DNA of 21,033 nucleotides from Tritrichomonas musculus (Eukaryota > Parabasalia > Tritrichomonadida > Tritrichomonadidae): positions 1-21,033 of the forward strand of contig JAPFFF010000513.1 in assembly GCA_039105265.1 (NCBI GenBank). The letters run 5' to 3'. The notes below the pieces were generated by a model. That model was not told the DNA's origin, ran no database searches, and was given only the letters and a program-made list of their open reading frames with translations. Positions 9,015 to 20,485 of this stretch are shown here, piece by piece. Position 1 is the stretch's first letter; every line of letters begins with the position of its first letter. Position numbers and translations under genes: made by a program.

Positions 9015-11188
9015 GAGAGTTTCCTATGTTCTATAATTTTTCGTGGTCATGCTTTTTTTTCCTTTCAAATTTAAAAACCTCTGAAATTTTCAATATAGAA
9101 TCATTTTTTTTTAATGGCGCCTAAGCGAAATCCATCATGGTTTACTCCCGAAACAGGAGCAAAAGCAAGATCTCAGCAAACTTACGAAAAGCTCTTAGAA
9201 GACAATCAAAGATTACAAGGTGAAAATGAAAGGTTAATTTTGGAGAATACAAGGCTAAAAAGACAAATAGCAGACTTACAGAAAATTAAATTGAATATAC
9301 CAGAAGACAAACAAAAAACGATTAATATTAGTCCAATAGTATTAAGATTCATCGGCGCTACATGGGATAATATAACAAAATTTCCTCAAGGAAGACGTTA
9401 TGATGGACTTCACGAATTCTTTGCACTGTTAAGCATGATGAGTCCACATTACTTCAATATTTTAAATACCAATTTATTGTTTCCAACATATAAAACTGCT
9501 TCAACATATAGAAAGCAAGCTCTCGCTAATTTAGGAATACATGACGACATTTTTAATGGCGATATACAAAATATTTTGAATATCATGTCAAGGTTTTTAC
9601 CAAATAATTTTACTGGAAAAGGAGTTATCATGGTTGATGCTGCATATGTTACACCGTATGTCAAAGTAAACAAAAATGGTAGGATTGATGGCGTGCTAAA
9701 TCTCAAAGAGATCGATCCAGAATTAGCAGAAACATTTATTAATGATGACAACGAATTTTTAGAATTTATTAAATTAAATTATAACTCAGTGATACAAGCA
9801 GAATTCGGTATGACATTTGCACCATTAAATCCAGAATTTAAACAGTTTCCAATTGCATGTATTCCGTCGACGTCAGGTAAGGCAACACAAGAGTTACGCG
9901 AAAAAATTGAATCGATCATATCACTCATGCCAAAAAACATAAGTATTATCGGATTAGGCACTGATGGTGACAACACTTATAGCATATATGCAAATATATT
10001 CATCGACAAAATTATTGGTAACTTCGAAAGATTCCTAAGTCTTGGTGCTGTTGGTATAATTAAAATATTTGCAGTATTAATTCATTTTTCAGATCCATTG
10101 CACCTGACAAAAAGAGATCGTTACAGAAAATCCTCTCTTGAAGAATTCCTAGTTTCTCCATATGATTCTTATGAAACACGGTCTGCAGAAGATTTAAAAA
10201 CTATTGGAATTGCTCCTTACTTATTGGATAACAACAAAGGACGTAAAATGGAAGATGACCTCCCAAAAAAATTGTTTACTTTACAAACAATTCAAAAAAT
10301 AATTGATGACGAAGACTTTTATTTACTTTTATCAATGCTTCCTTCTACACTCTTACTAGAGGCACTATTCAGGAATTCACTAAGTCGGCAAGAGACTATT
10401 GACTATCTTTTACTTGGTGCAAGTATTGTATTGATTTATTATCTTATGCAACAATATGTCATTGAACACAACTTAAAGATCTATCGTGTGCAGCCCAATA
10501 CATATAAGAAAATGAGATGTTTCACAGATAATTGGTGTAAACAATACATATTTACTGCAATTGGAATTGCATCTCAAATAATCACTGAAGAAGCTATTGA
10601 TACAGGTGCATGCAGTTCACACTACCAAGAACACAATTTTGCAAATGTTCGGAGGCATAATAAAAAAGATGACAGCCACGTGAATTTCCAGAAATCAATG
10701 AAATACATTCTATTGGAGCACGAATTGTACAAGAACATGCCTATTGAAGAAAAAGTTCCAGAATCACGAAGTGACAGTGGGAAGAAAATTTTTGACAACA
10801 CTCCAGTTGAAGAACGTCCAATAATTTACTATCTTCGGCAAGCATTGTACCTTTGGAAGAATGTTCAAATTGTAAGAAAAATGCCATTATTGAAGTTAAT
10901 CGATCCAAAGCCAAGAAAAATGCCATTTCAAGAGTTAAGTGGGATTTTGGGGAATTTTTATGAAAAAAATCGACGTTCAATTTCTACCAAATCAACGGGC
11001 ATGATAAAAACAGCTGGCTTGAACAACATGATATTTTGGAATGCTGATGAGCAGTTGAATAACTTGGTTAATGATGATGATTCTGAATAAAAGATAATTT
11101 TTTCATTTCACTTTTTATATATAGAAATATTTGAATATTTTATGATATGTCAAAAATTTTAAAAAAATATAGAACATAGGAAACTCTC
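9015..11188 (+). mobile_element. P-like TIR DNA transposon, copy 4 (complete)
   Basis: A complete 2,174-bp element bounded by TIRs at 9015-9035 and 11168-11188, in the middle of the array, with the same ORF and margins as the others. Confidence 0.87.
9114..11090 (+). CDS. Putative P-like DDE transposase, 658 aa (copy 4)
   Basis: An intact ORF with the same translation as the other full copies, including the leucine zipper and all candidate catalytic positions. The Inr-like TCATTT is at 9101 and TAAA overlaps the stop at 11088. No synonymous change was noticed on reading, which points to copies too young to have diverged or to active homogenisation. Confidence 0.8.
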   Translation: MAPKRNPSWFTPETGAKARSQQTYEKLLEDNQRLQGENERLILENTRLKRQIADLQKIKLNIPEDKQKTINISPIVLRFIGATWDNITKFPQGRRYDGLHEFFALLSMMSPHYFNILNTNLLFPTYKTASTYRKQALANLGIHDDIFNGDIQNILNIMSRFLPNNFTGKGVIMVDAAYVTPYVKVNKNGRIDGVLNLKEIDPELAETFINDDNEFLEFIKLNYNSVIQAEFGMTFAPLNPEFKQFPIACIPSTSGKATQELREKIESIISLMPKNISIIGLGTDGDNTYSIYANIFIDKIIGNFERFLSLGAVGIIKIFAVLIHFSDPLHLTKRDRYRKSSLEEFLVSPYDSYETRSAEDLKTIGIAPYLLDNNKGRKMEDDLPKKLFTLQTIQKIIDDEDFYLLLSMLPSTLLLEALFRNSLSRQETIDYLLLGASIVLIYYLMQQYVIEHNLKIYRVQPNTYKKMRCFTDNWCKQYIFTAIGIASQIITEEAIDTGACSSHYQEHNFANVRRHNKKDDSHVNFQKSMKYILLEHELYKNMPIEEKVPESRSDSGKKIFDNTPVEERPIIYYLRQALYLWKNVQIVRKMPLLKLIDPKPRKMPFQELSGILGNFYEKNRRSISTKSTGMIKTAGLNNMIFWNADEQLNNLVNDDDSE

Positions 11189-12113
11189 GAGATATGTCGA
11201 TATGCTTCGAAATTAATAATATATACTCACCATAGACAGTTATTGATGATTTCAGATTTTAAGCGAAATCGCGGCGGAGAGTCTTTCAAAAAGTTGTGAT
11301 TTTCATAACGAGTCTCCAGACGTAAATGTAAAAATGTTTCAAAATTTATGGTATTATAAGAATATATATTGCAAGCATCTTAATATATATCAATTGTTAT
11401 ATTTTTATTAGCTTCGCTTTGCATCGAGTTATTTATAAAATATATTTCAAAAATTTGATTTCTGTATTTTTGCATTAAATGTCAGAAAAAAAAATAGGTG
11501 TACCTACATAATCAGTATAACAATAATTGCATTACTGTATTGTATATGATTATAAAATTATAGGATTGTATGTTTATTGTATATAGAGTAATAACCAAAA
11601 ACTCCTATCCGTGAAGAATGAGATTTTTTATATTAAGATAAAAATACAAAAAAACTCGTTACTAACAATATCGGCCAAAATTCAATATTTTTACCCAAAA
11701 ATTGGTTATTTTTCTTATTATGATGTTAAAAACACGATTAAGCAAAAAAATTGCGCATTATAAGTATATATCCCGAGATAAAGCGATTTACACTATTTTT
11801 AGCCGATTTTACGATTTTTTTTGGAAAAAACGATTCCAGAACAGAGCCAACGAATGACCGGTATATTACATTTATCTTAAATAGTAGTATATATTGCATT
11901 ATATATTATATTAAATTTTTAGAAAAATCGTCCGCCAAATTTTCGAGAAAAATCAATTACAAAATTATACTACATTTGAATAGAAATTCCTCTCAATTTT
12001 GGCAACTTTCTTTAATCATATCTCAGTATATACGCAAAATTGGGAAAATGTTTTCTATTAAAATATTCTTATAATATGATATACTTTATTATATATTAAT
12101 TTCAAAAGATTAT
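11189..12113. other. Spacer 4, 925 bp, no gene seen
   Basis: AT-rich DNA with the same length and landmarks as spacers 1-3. I see nothing that would explain amplification, such as a recognisable replication origin, but eukaryotic origins cannot be judged by eye. Confidence 0.7.
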
Positions 12114-14287
12114 GAGAGTTTCCTATGTTCTATAATTTTTCGTGGTCATGCTTTTTTTTCCTTTCAAATTTAAAAACCTCTGAAATTTTCAATATAGAAT
12201 CATTTTTTTTTAATGGCGCCTAAGCGAAATCCATCATGGTTTACTCCCGAAACAGGAGCAAAAGCAAGATCTCAGCAAACTTACGAAAAGCTCTTAGAAG
12301 ACAATCAAAGATTACAAGGTGAAAATGAAAGGTTAATTTTGGAGAATACAAGGCTAAAAAGACAAATAGCAGACTTACAGAAAATTAAATTGAATATACC
12401 AGAAGACAAACAAAAAACGATTAATATTAGTCCAATAGTATTAAGATTCATCGGCGCTACATGGGATAATATAACAAAATTTCCTCAAGGAAGACGTTAT
12501 GATGGACTTCACGAATTCTTTGCACTGTTAAGCATGATGAGTCCACATTACTTCAATATTTTAAATACCAATTTATTGTTTCCAACATATAAAACTGCTT
12601 CAACATATAGAAAGCAAGCTCTCGCTAATTTAGGAATACATGACGACATTTTTAATGGCGATATACAAAATATTTTGAATATCATGTCAAGGTTTTTACC
12701 AAATAATTTTACTGGAAAAGGAGTTATCATGGTTGATGCTGCATATGTTACACCGTATGTCAAAGTAAACAAAAATGGTAGGATTGATGGCGTGCTAAAT
12801 CTCAAAGAGATCGATCCAGAATTAGCAGAAACATTTATTAATGATGACAACGAATTTTTAGAATTTATTAAATTAAATTATAACTCAGTGATACAAGCAG
12901 AATTCGGTATGACATTTGCACCATTAAATCCAGAATTTAAACAGTTTCCAATTGCATGTATTCCGTCGACGTCAGGTAAGGCAACACAAGAGTTACGCGA
13001 AAAAATTGAATCGATCATATCACTCATGCCAAAAAACATAAGTATTATCGGATTAGGCACTGATGGTGACAACACTTATAGCATATATGCAAATATATTC
13101 ATCGACAAAATTATTGGTAACTTCGAAAGATTCCTAAGTCTTGGTGCTGTTGGTATAATTAAAATATTTGCAGTATTAATTCATTTTTCAGATCCATTGC
13201 ACCTGACAAAAAGAGATCGTTACAGAAAATCCTCTCTTGAAGAATTCCTAGTTTCTCCATATGATTCTTATGAAACACGGTCTGCAGAAGATTTAAAAAC
13301 TATTGGAATTGCTCCTTACTTATTGGATAACAACAAAGGACGTAAAATGGAAGATGACCTCCCAAAAAAATTGTTTACTTTACAAACAATTCAAAAAATA
13401 ATTGATGACGAAGACTTTTATTTACTTTTATCAATGCTTCCTTCTACACTCTTACTAGAGGCACTATTCAGGAATTCACTAAGTCGGCAAGAGACTATTG
13501 ACTATCTTTTACTTGGTGCAAGTATTGTATTGATTTATTATCTTATGCAACAATATGTCATTGAACACAACTTAAAGATCTATCGTGTGCAGCCCAATAC
13601 ATATAAGAAAATGAGATGTTTCACAGATAATTGGTGTAAACAATACATATTTACTGCAATTGGAATTGCATCTCAAATAATCACTGAAGAAGCTATTGAT
13701 ACAGGTGCATGCAGTTCACACTACCAAGAACACAATTTTGCAAATGTTCGGAGGCATAATAAAAAAGATGACAGCCACGTGAATTTCCAGAAATCAATGA
13801 AATACATTCTATTGGAGCACGAATTGTACAAGAACATGCCTATTGAAGAAAAAGTTCCAGAATCACGAAGTGACAGTGGGAAGAAAATTTTTGACAACAC
13901 TCCAGTTGAAGAACGTCCAATAATTTACTATCTTCGGCAAGCATTGTACCTTTGGAAGAATGTTCAAATTGTAAGAAAAATGCCATTATTGAAGTTAATC
14001 GATCCAAAGCCAAGAAAAATGCCATTTCAAGAGTTAAGTGGGATTTTGGGGAATTTTTATGAAAAAAATCGACGTTCAATTTCTACCAAATCAACGGGCA
14101 TGATAAAAACAGCTGGCTTGAACAACATGATATTTTGGAATGCTGATGAGCAGTTGAATAACTTGGTTAATGATGATGATTCTGAATAAAAGATAATTTT
14201 TTCATTTCACTTTTTATATATAGAAATATTTGAATATTTTATGATATGTCAAAAATTTTAAAAAAATATAGAACATAGGAAACTCTC
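12114..14287 (+). mobile_element. P-like TIR DNA transposon, copy 5 (complete)
   Basis: A complete 2,174-bp element with TIRs at 12114-12134 and 14267-14287 and an intact ORF, in the same orientation as all others. Confidence 0.87.
12213..14189 (+). CDS. Putative P-like DDE transposase, 658 aa (copy 5)
   Basis: Same protein as the other complete copies. The frame is uninterrupted from the ATG to the TAA at 14187-14189, with the Inr-like site at 12200. D175, D284/D286, the 327-333 DPLHLTK block and E506 are all kept, so this copy could encode an active enzyme if the family assignment is right. Confidence 0.8.
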   Translation: MAPKRNPSWFTPETGAKARSQQTYEKLLEDNQRLQGENERLILENTRLKRQIADLQKIKLNIPEDKQKTINISPIVLRFIGATWDNITKFPQGRRYDGLHEFFALLSMMSPHYFNILNTNLLFPTYKTASTYRKQALANLGIHDDIFNGDIQNILNIMSRFLPNNFTGKGVIMVDAAYVTPYVKVNKNGRIDGVLNLKEIDPELAETFINDDNEFLEFIKLNYNSVIQAEFGMTFAPLNPEFKQFPIACIPSTSGKATQELREKIESIISLMPKNISIIGLGTDGDNTYSIYANIFIDKIIGNFERFLSLGAVGIIKIFAVLIHFSDPLHLTKRDRYRKSSLEEFLVSPYDSYETRSAEDLKTIGIAPYLLDNNKGRKMEDDLPKKLFTLQTIQKIIDDEDFYLLLSMLPSTLLLEALFRNSLSRQETIDYLLLGASIVLIYYLMQQYVIEHNLKIYRVQPNTYKKMRCFTDNWCKQYIFTAIGIASQIITEEAIDTGACSSHYQEHNFANVRRHNKKDDSHVNFQKSMKYILLEHELYKNMPIEEKVPESRSDSGKKIFDNTPVEERPIIYYLRQALYLWKNVQIVRKMPLLKLIDPKPRKMPFQELSGILGNFYEKNRRSISTKSTGMIKTAGLNNMIFWNADEQLNNLVNDDDSE

Positions 14288-15212
14288 GAGATATGTCGAT
14301 ATGCTTCGAAATTAATAATATATACTCACCATAGACAGTTATTGATGATTTCAGATTTTAAGCGAAATCGCGGCGGAGAGTCTTTCAAAAAGTTGTGATT
14401 TTCATAACGAGTCTCCAGACGTAAATGTAAAAATGTTTCAAAATTTATGGTATTATAAGAATATATATTGCAAGCATCTTAATATATATCAATTGTTATA
14501 TTTTTATTAGCTTCGCTTTGCATCGAGTTATTTATAAAATATATTTCAAAAATTTGATTTCTGTATTTTTGCATTAAATGTCAGAAAAAAAAATAGGTGT
14601 ACCTACATAATCAGTATAACAATAATTGCATTACTGTATTGTATATGATTATAAAATTATAGGATTGTATGTTTATTGTATATAGAGTAATAACCAAAAA
14701 CTCCTATCCGTGAAGAATGAGATTTTTTATATTAAGATAAAAATACAAAAAAACTCGTTACTAACAATATCGGCCAAAATTCAATATTTTTACCCAAAAA
14801 TTGGTTATTTTTCTTATTATGATGTTAAAAACACGATTAAGCAAAAAAATTGCGCATTATAAGTATATATCCCGAGATAAAGCGATTTACACTATTTTTA
14901 GCCGATTTTACGATTTTTTTTGGAAAAAACGATTCCAGAACAGAGCCAACGAATGACCGGTATATTACATTTATCTTAAATAGTAGTATATATTGCATTA
15001 TATATTATATTAAATTTTTAGAAAAATCGTCCGCCAAATTTTCGAGAAAAATCAATTACAAAATTATACTACATTTGAATAGAAATTCCTCTCAATTTTG
15101 GCAACTTTCTTTAATCATATCTCAGTATATACGCAAAATTGGGAAAATGTTTTCTATTAAAATATTCTTATAATATGATATACTTTATTATATATTAATT
15201 TCAAAAGATTAT
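14288..15212. other. Spacer 5, 925 bp, no gene seen
   Basis: Same length and landmarks as the earlier spacers. No gene or RNA was recognised. Confidence 0.7.
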
Positions 15213-17386
15213 GAGAGTTTCCTATGTTCTATAATTTTTCGTGGTCATGCTTTTTTTTCCTTTCAAATTTAAAAACCTCTGAAATTTTCAATATAGAATC
15301 ATTTTTTTTTAATGGCGCCTAAGCGAAATCCATCATGGTTTACTCCCGAAACAGGAGCAAAAGCAAGATCTCAGCAAACTTACGAAAAGCTCTTAGAAGA
15401 CAATCAAAGATTACAAGGTGAAAATGAAAGGTTAATTTTGGAGAATACAAGGCTAAAAAGACAAATAGCAGACTTACAGAAAATTAAATTGAATATACCA
15501 GAAGACAAACAAAAAACGATTAATATTAGTCCAATAGTATTAAGATTCATCGGCGCTACATGGGATAATATAACAAAATTTCCTCAAGGAAGACGTTATG
15601 ATGGACTTCACGAATTCTTTGCACTGTTAAGCATGATGAGTCCACATTACTTCAATATTTTAAATACCAATTTATTGTTTCCAACATATAAAACTGCTTC
15701 AACATATAGAAAGCAAGCTCTCGCTAATTTAGGAATACATGACGACATTTTTAATGGCGATATACAAAATATTTTGAATATCATGTCAAGGTTTTTACCA
15801 AATAATTTTACTGGAAAAGGAGTTATCATGGTTGATGCTGCATATGTTACACCGTATGTCAAAGTAAACAAAAATGGTAGGATTGATGGCGTGCTAAATC
15901 TCAAAGAGATCGATCCAGAATTAGCAGAAACATTTATTAATGATGACAACGAATTTTTAGAATTTATTAAATTAAATTATAACTCAGTGATACAAGCAGA
16001 ATTCGGTATGACATTTGCACCATTAAATCCAGAATTTAAACAGTTTCCAATTGCATGTATTCCGTCGACGTCAGGTAAGGCAACACAAGAGTTACGCGAA
16101 AAAATTGAATCGATCATATCACTCATGCCAAAAAACATAAGTATTATCGGATTAGGCACTGATGGTGACAACACTTATAGCATATATGCAAATATATTCA
16201 TCGACAAAATTATTGGTAACTTCGAAAGATTCCTAAGTCTTGGTGCTGTTGGTATAATTAAAATATTTGCAGTATTAATTCATTTTTCAGATCCATTGCA
16301 CCTGACAAAAAGAGATCGTTACAGAAAATCCTCTCTTGAAGAATTCCTAGTTTCTCCATATGATTCTTATGAAACACGGTCTGCAGAAGATTTAAAAACT
16401 ATTGGAATTGCTCCTTACTTATTGGATAACAACAAAGGACGTAAAATGGAAGATGACCTCCCAAAAAAATTGTTTACTTTACAAACAATTCAAAAAATAA
16501 TTGATGACGAAGACTTTTATTTACTTTTATCAATGCTTCCTTCTACACTCTTACTAGAGGCACTATTCAGGAATTCACTAAGTCGGCAAGAGACTATTGA
16601 CTATCTTTTACTTGGTGCAAGTATTGTATTGATTTATTATCTTATGCAACAATATGTCATTGAACACAACTTAAAGATCTATCGTGTGCAGCCCAATACA
16701 TATAAGAAAATGAGATGTTTCACAGATAATTGGTGTAAACAATACATATTTACTGCAATTGGAATTGCATCTCAAATAATCACTGAAGAAGCTATTGATA
16801 CAGGTGCATGCAGTTCACACTACCAAGAACACAATTTTGCAAATGTTCGGAGGCATAATAAAAAAGATGACAGCCACGTGAATTTCCAGAAATCAATGAA
16901 ATACATTCTATTGGAGCACGAATTGTACAAGAACATGCCTATTGAAGAAAAAGTTCCAGAATCACGAAGTGACAGTGGGAAGAAAATTTTTGACAACACT
17001 CCAGTTGAAGAACGTCCAATAATTTACTATCTTCGGCAAGCATTGTACCTTTGGAAGAATGTTCAAATTGTAAGAAAAATGCCATTATTGAAGTTAATCG
17101 ATCCAAAGCCAAGAAAAATGCCATTTCAAGAGTTAAGTGGGATTTTGGGGAATTTTTATGAAAAAAATCGACGTTCAATTTCTACCAAATCAACGGGCAT
17201 GATAAAAACAGCTGGCTTGAACAACATGATATTTTGGAATGCTGATGAGCAGTTGAATAACTTGGTTAATGATGATGATTCTGAATAAAAGATAATTTTT
17301 TCATTTCACTTTTTATATATAGAAATATTTGAATATTTTATGATATGTCAAAAATTTTAAAAAAATATAGAACATAGGAAACTCTC
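15213..17386 (+). mobile_element. P-like TIR DNA transposon, copy 6 (complete)
   Basis: A complete 2,174-bp element with TIRs at 15213-15233 and 17366-17386 and the intact transposase ORF. Confidence 0.87.
15312..17288 (+). CDS. Putative P-like DDE transposase, 658 aa (copy 6)
   Basis: Intact and identical in translation to the other complete copies, with the Inr-like site at 15299 and the stop/TAAA at 17286. The zipper and candidate DDE positions are unchanged. Confidence 0.8.
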   Translation: MAPKRNPSWFTPETGAKARSQQTYEKLLEDNQRLQGENERLILENTRLKRQIADLQKIKLNIPEDKQKTINISPIVLRFIGATWDNITKFPQGRRYDGLHEFFALLSMMSPHYFNILNTNLLFPTYKTASTYRKQALANLGIHDDIFNGDIQNILNIMSRFLPNNFTGKGVIMVDAAYVTPYVKVNKNGRIDGVLNLKEIDPELAETFINDDNEFLEFIKLNYNSVIQAEFGMTFAPLNPEFKQFPIACIPSTSGKATQELREKIESIISLMPKNISIIGLGTDGDNTYSIYANIFIDKIIGNFERFLSLGAVGIIKIFAVLIHFSDPLHLTKRDRYRKSSLEEFLVSPYDSYETRSAEDLKTIGIAPYLLDNNKGRKMEDDLPKKLFTLQTIQKIIDDEDFYLLLSMLPSTLLLEALFRNSLSRQETIDYLLLGASIVLIYYLMQQYVIEHNLKIYRVQPNTYKKMRCFTDNWCKQYIFTAIGIASQIITEEAIDTGACSSHYQEHNFANVRRHNKKDDSHVNFQKSMKYILLEHELYKNMPIEEKVPESRSDSGKKIFDNTPVEERPIIYYLRQALYLWKNVQIVRKMPLLKLIDPKPRKMPFQELSGILGNFYEKNRRSISTKSTGMIKTAGLNNMIFWNADEQLNNLVNDDDSE

Positions 17387-18311
17387 GAGATATGTCGATA
17401 TGCTTCGAAATTAATAATATATACTCACCATAGACAGTTATTGATGATTTCAGATTTTAAGCGAAATCGCGGCGGAGAGTCTTTCAAAAAGTTGTGATTT
17501 TCATAACGAGTCTCCAGACGTAAATGTAAAAATGTTTCAAAATTTATGGTATTATAAGAATATATATTGCAAGCATCTTAATATATATCAATTGTTATAT
17601 TTTTATTAGCTTCGCTTTGCATCGAGTTATTTATAAAATATATTTCAAAAATTTGATTTCTGTATTTTTGCATTAAATGTCAGAAAAAAAAATAGGTGTA
17701 CCTACATAATCAGTATAACAATAATTGCATTACTGTATTGTATATGATTATAAAATTATAGGATTGTATGTTTATTGTATATAGAGTAATAACCAAAAAC
17801 TCCTATCCGTGAAGAATGAGATTTTTTATATTAAGATAAAAATACAAAAAAACTCGTTACTAACAATATCGGCCAAAATTCAATATTTTTACCCAAAAAT
17901 TGGTTATTTTTCTTATTATGATGTTAAAAACACGATTAAGCAAAAAAATTGCGCATTATAAGTATATATCCCGAGATAAAGCGATTTACACTATTTTTAG
18001 CCGATTTTACGATTTTTTTTGGAAAAAACGATTCCAGAACAGAGCCAACGAATGACCGGTATATTACATTTATCTTAAATAGTAGTATATATTGCATTAT
18101 ATATTATATTAAATTTTTAGAAAAATCGTCCGCCAAATTTTCGAGAAAAATCAATTACAAAATTATACTACATTTGAATAGAAATTCCTCTCAATTTTGG
18201 CAACTTTCTTTAATCATATCTCAGTATATACGCAAAATTGGGAAAATGTTTTCTATTAAAATATTCTTATAATATGATATACTTTATTATATATTAATTT
18301 CAAAAGATTAT
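17387..18311. other. Spacer 6, 925 bp, no gene seen
   Basis: This is the last full-length spacer. It still holds the 43 bp that the next spacer lacks (around 17672-17714). No gene was recognised. Confidence 0.7.
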
Positions 18312-20485
18312 GAGAGTTTCCTATGTTCTATAATTTTTCGTGGTCATGCTTTTTTTTCCTTTCAAATTTAAAAACCTCTGAAATTTTCAATATAGAATCA
18401 TTTTTTTTTAATGGCGCCTAAGCGAAATCCATCATGGTTTACTCCCGAAACAGGAGCAAAAGCAAGATCTCAGCAAACTTACGAAAAGCTCTTAGAAGAC
18501 AATCAAAGATTACAAGGTGAAAATGAAAGGTTAATTTTGGAGAATACAAGGCTAAAAAGACAAATAGCAGACTTACAGAAAATTAAATTGAATATACCAG
18601 AAGACAAACAAAAAACGATTAATATTAGTCCAATAGTATTAAGATTCATCGGCGCTACATGGGATAATATAACAAAATTTCCTCAAGGAAGACGTTATGA
18701 TGGACTTCACGAATTCTTTGCACTGTTAAGCATGATGAGTCCACATTACTTCAATATTTTAAATACCAATTTATTGTTTCCAACATATAAAACTGCTTCA
18801 ACATATAGAAAGCAAGCTCTCGCTAATTTAGGAATACATGACGACATTTTTAATGGCGATATACAAAATATTTTGAATATCATGTCAAGGTTTTTACCAA
18901 ATAATTTTACTGGAAAAGGAGTTATCATGGTTGATGCTGCATATGTTACACCGTATGTCAAAGTAAACAAAAATGGTAGGATTGATGGCGTGCTAAATCT
19001 CAAAGAGATCGATCCAGAATTAGCAGAAACATTTATTAATGATGACAACGAATTTTTAGAATTTATTAAATTAAATTATAACTCAGTGATACAAGCAGAA
19101 TTCGGTATGACATTTGCACCATTAAATCCAGAATTTAAACAGTTTCCAATTGCATGTATTCCGTCGACGTCAGGTAAGGCAACACAAGAGTTACGCGAAA
19201 AAATTGAATCGATCATATCACTCATGCCAAAAAACATAAGTATTATCGGATTAGGCACTGATGGTGACAACACTTATAGCATATATGCAAATATATTCAT
19301 CGACAAAATTATTGGTAACTTCGAAAGATTCCTAAGTCTTGGTGCTGTTGGTATAATTAAAATATTTGCAGTATTAATTCATTTTTCAGATCCATTGCAC
19401 CTGACAAAAAGAGATCGTTACAGAAAATCCTCTCTTGAAGAATTCCTAGTTTCTCCATATGATTCTTATGAAACACGGTCTGCAGAAGATTTAAAAACTA
19501 TTGGAATTGCTCCTTACTTATTGGATAACAACAAAGGACGTAAAATGGAAGATGACCTCCCAAAAAAATTGTTTACTTTACAAACAATTCAAAAAATAAT
19601 TGATGACGAAGACTTTTATTTACTTTTATCAATGCTTCCTTCTACACTCTTACTAGAGGCACTATTCAGGAATTCACTAAGTCGGCAAGAGACTATTGAC
19701 TATCTTTTACTTGGTGCAAGTATTGTATTGATTTATTATCTTATGCAACAATATGTCATTGAACACAACTTAAAGATCTATCGTGTGCAGCCCAATACAT
19801 ATAAGAAAATGAGATGTTTCACAGATAATTGGTGTAAACAATACATATTTACTGCAATTGGAATTGCATCTCAAATAATCACTGAAGAAGCTATTGATAC
19901 AGGTGCATGCAGTTCACACTACCAAGAACACAATTTTGCAAATGTTCGGAGGCATAATAAAAAAGATGACAGCCACGTGAATTTCCAGAAATCAATGAAA
20001 TACATTCTATTGGAGCACGAATTGTACAAGAACATGCCTATTGAAGAAAAAGTTCCAGAATCACGAAGTGACAGTGGGAAGAAAATTTTTGACAACACTC
20101 CAGTTGAAGAACGTCCAATAATTTACTATCTTCGGCAAGCATTGTACCTTTGGAAGAATGTTCAAATTGTAAGAAAAATGCCATTATTGAAGTTAATCGA
20201 TCCAAAGCCAAGAAAAATGCCATTTCAAGAGTTAAGTGGGATTTTGGGGAATTTTTATGAAAAAAATCGACGTTCAATTTCTACCAAATCAACGGGCATG
20301 ATAAAAACAGCTGGCTTGAACAACATGATATTTTGGAATGCTGATGAGCAGTTGAATAACTTGGTTAATGATGATGATTCTGAATAAAAGATAATTTTTT
20401 CATTTCACTTTTTATATATAGAAATATTTGAATATTTTATGATATGTCAAAAATTTTAAAAAAATATAGAACATAGGAAACTCTC
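18312..20485 (+). mobile_element. P-like TIR DNA transposon, copy 7 (complete)
   Basis: A complete 2,174-bp element with TIRs at 18312-18332 and 20465-20485 and an intact ORF. The element matches the others; only the spacer after it differs. Confidence 0.87.
18411..20387 (+). CDS. Putative P-like DDE transposase, 658 aa (copy 7)
   Basis: The sixth complete ORF, with the same translation as the others. The Inr-like site is at 18398 and TAAA at the stop at 20385. Although the following spacer has a deletion, the coding part of this unit shows no change, so the variant unit is not a decayed one. Confidence 0.8.
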   Translation: MAPKRNPSWFTPETGAKARSQQTYEKLLEDNQRLQGENERLILENTRLKRQIADLQKIKLNIPEDKQKTINISPIVLRFIGATWDNITKFPQGRRYDGLHEFFALLSMMSPHYFNILNTNLLFPTYKTASTYRKQALANLGIHDDIFNGDIQNILNIMSRFLPNNFTGKGVIMVDAAYVTPYVKVNKNGRIDGVLNLKEIDPELAETFINDDNEFLEFIKLNYNSVIQAEFGMTFAPLNPEFKQFPIACIPSTSGKATQELREKIESIISLMPKNISIIGLGTDGDNTYSIYANIFIDKIIGNFERFLSLGAVGIIKIFAVLIHFSDPLHLTKRDRYRKSSLEEFLVSPYDSYETRSAEDLKTIGIAPYLLDNNKGRKMEDDLPKKLFTLQTIQKIIDDEDFYLLLSMLPSTLLLEALFRNSLSRQETIDYLLLGASIVLIYYLMQQYVIEHNLKIYRVQPNTYKKMRCFTDNWCKQYIFTAIGIASQIITEEAIDTGACSSHYQEHNFANVRRHNKKDDSHVNFQKSMKYILLEHELYKNMPIEEKVPESRSDSGKKIFDNTPVEERPIIYYLRQALYLWKNVQIVRKMPLLKLIDPKPRKMPFQELSGILGNFYEKNRRSISTKSTGMIKTAGLNNMIFWNADEQLNNLVNDDDSE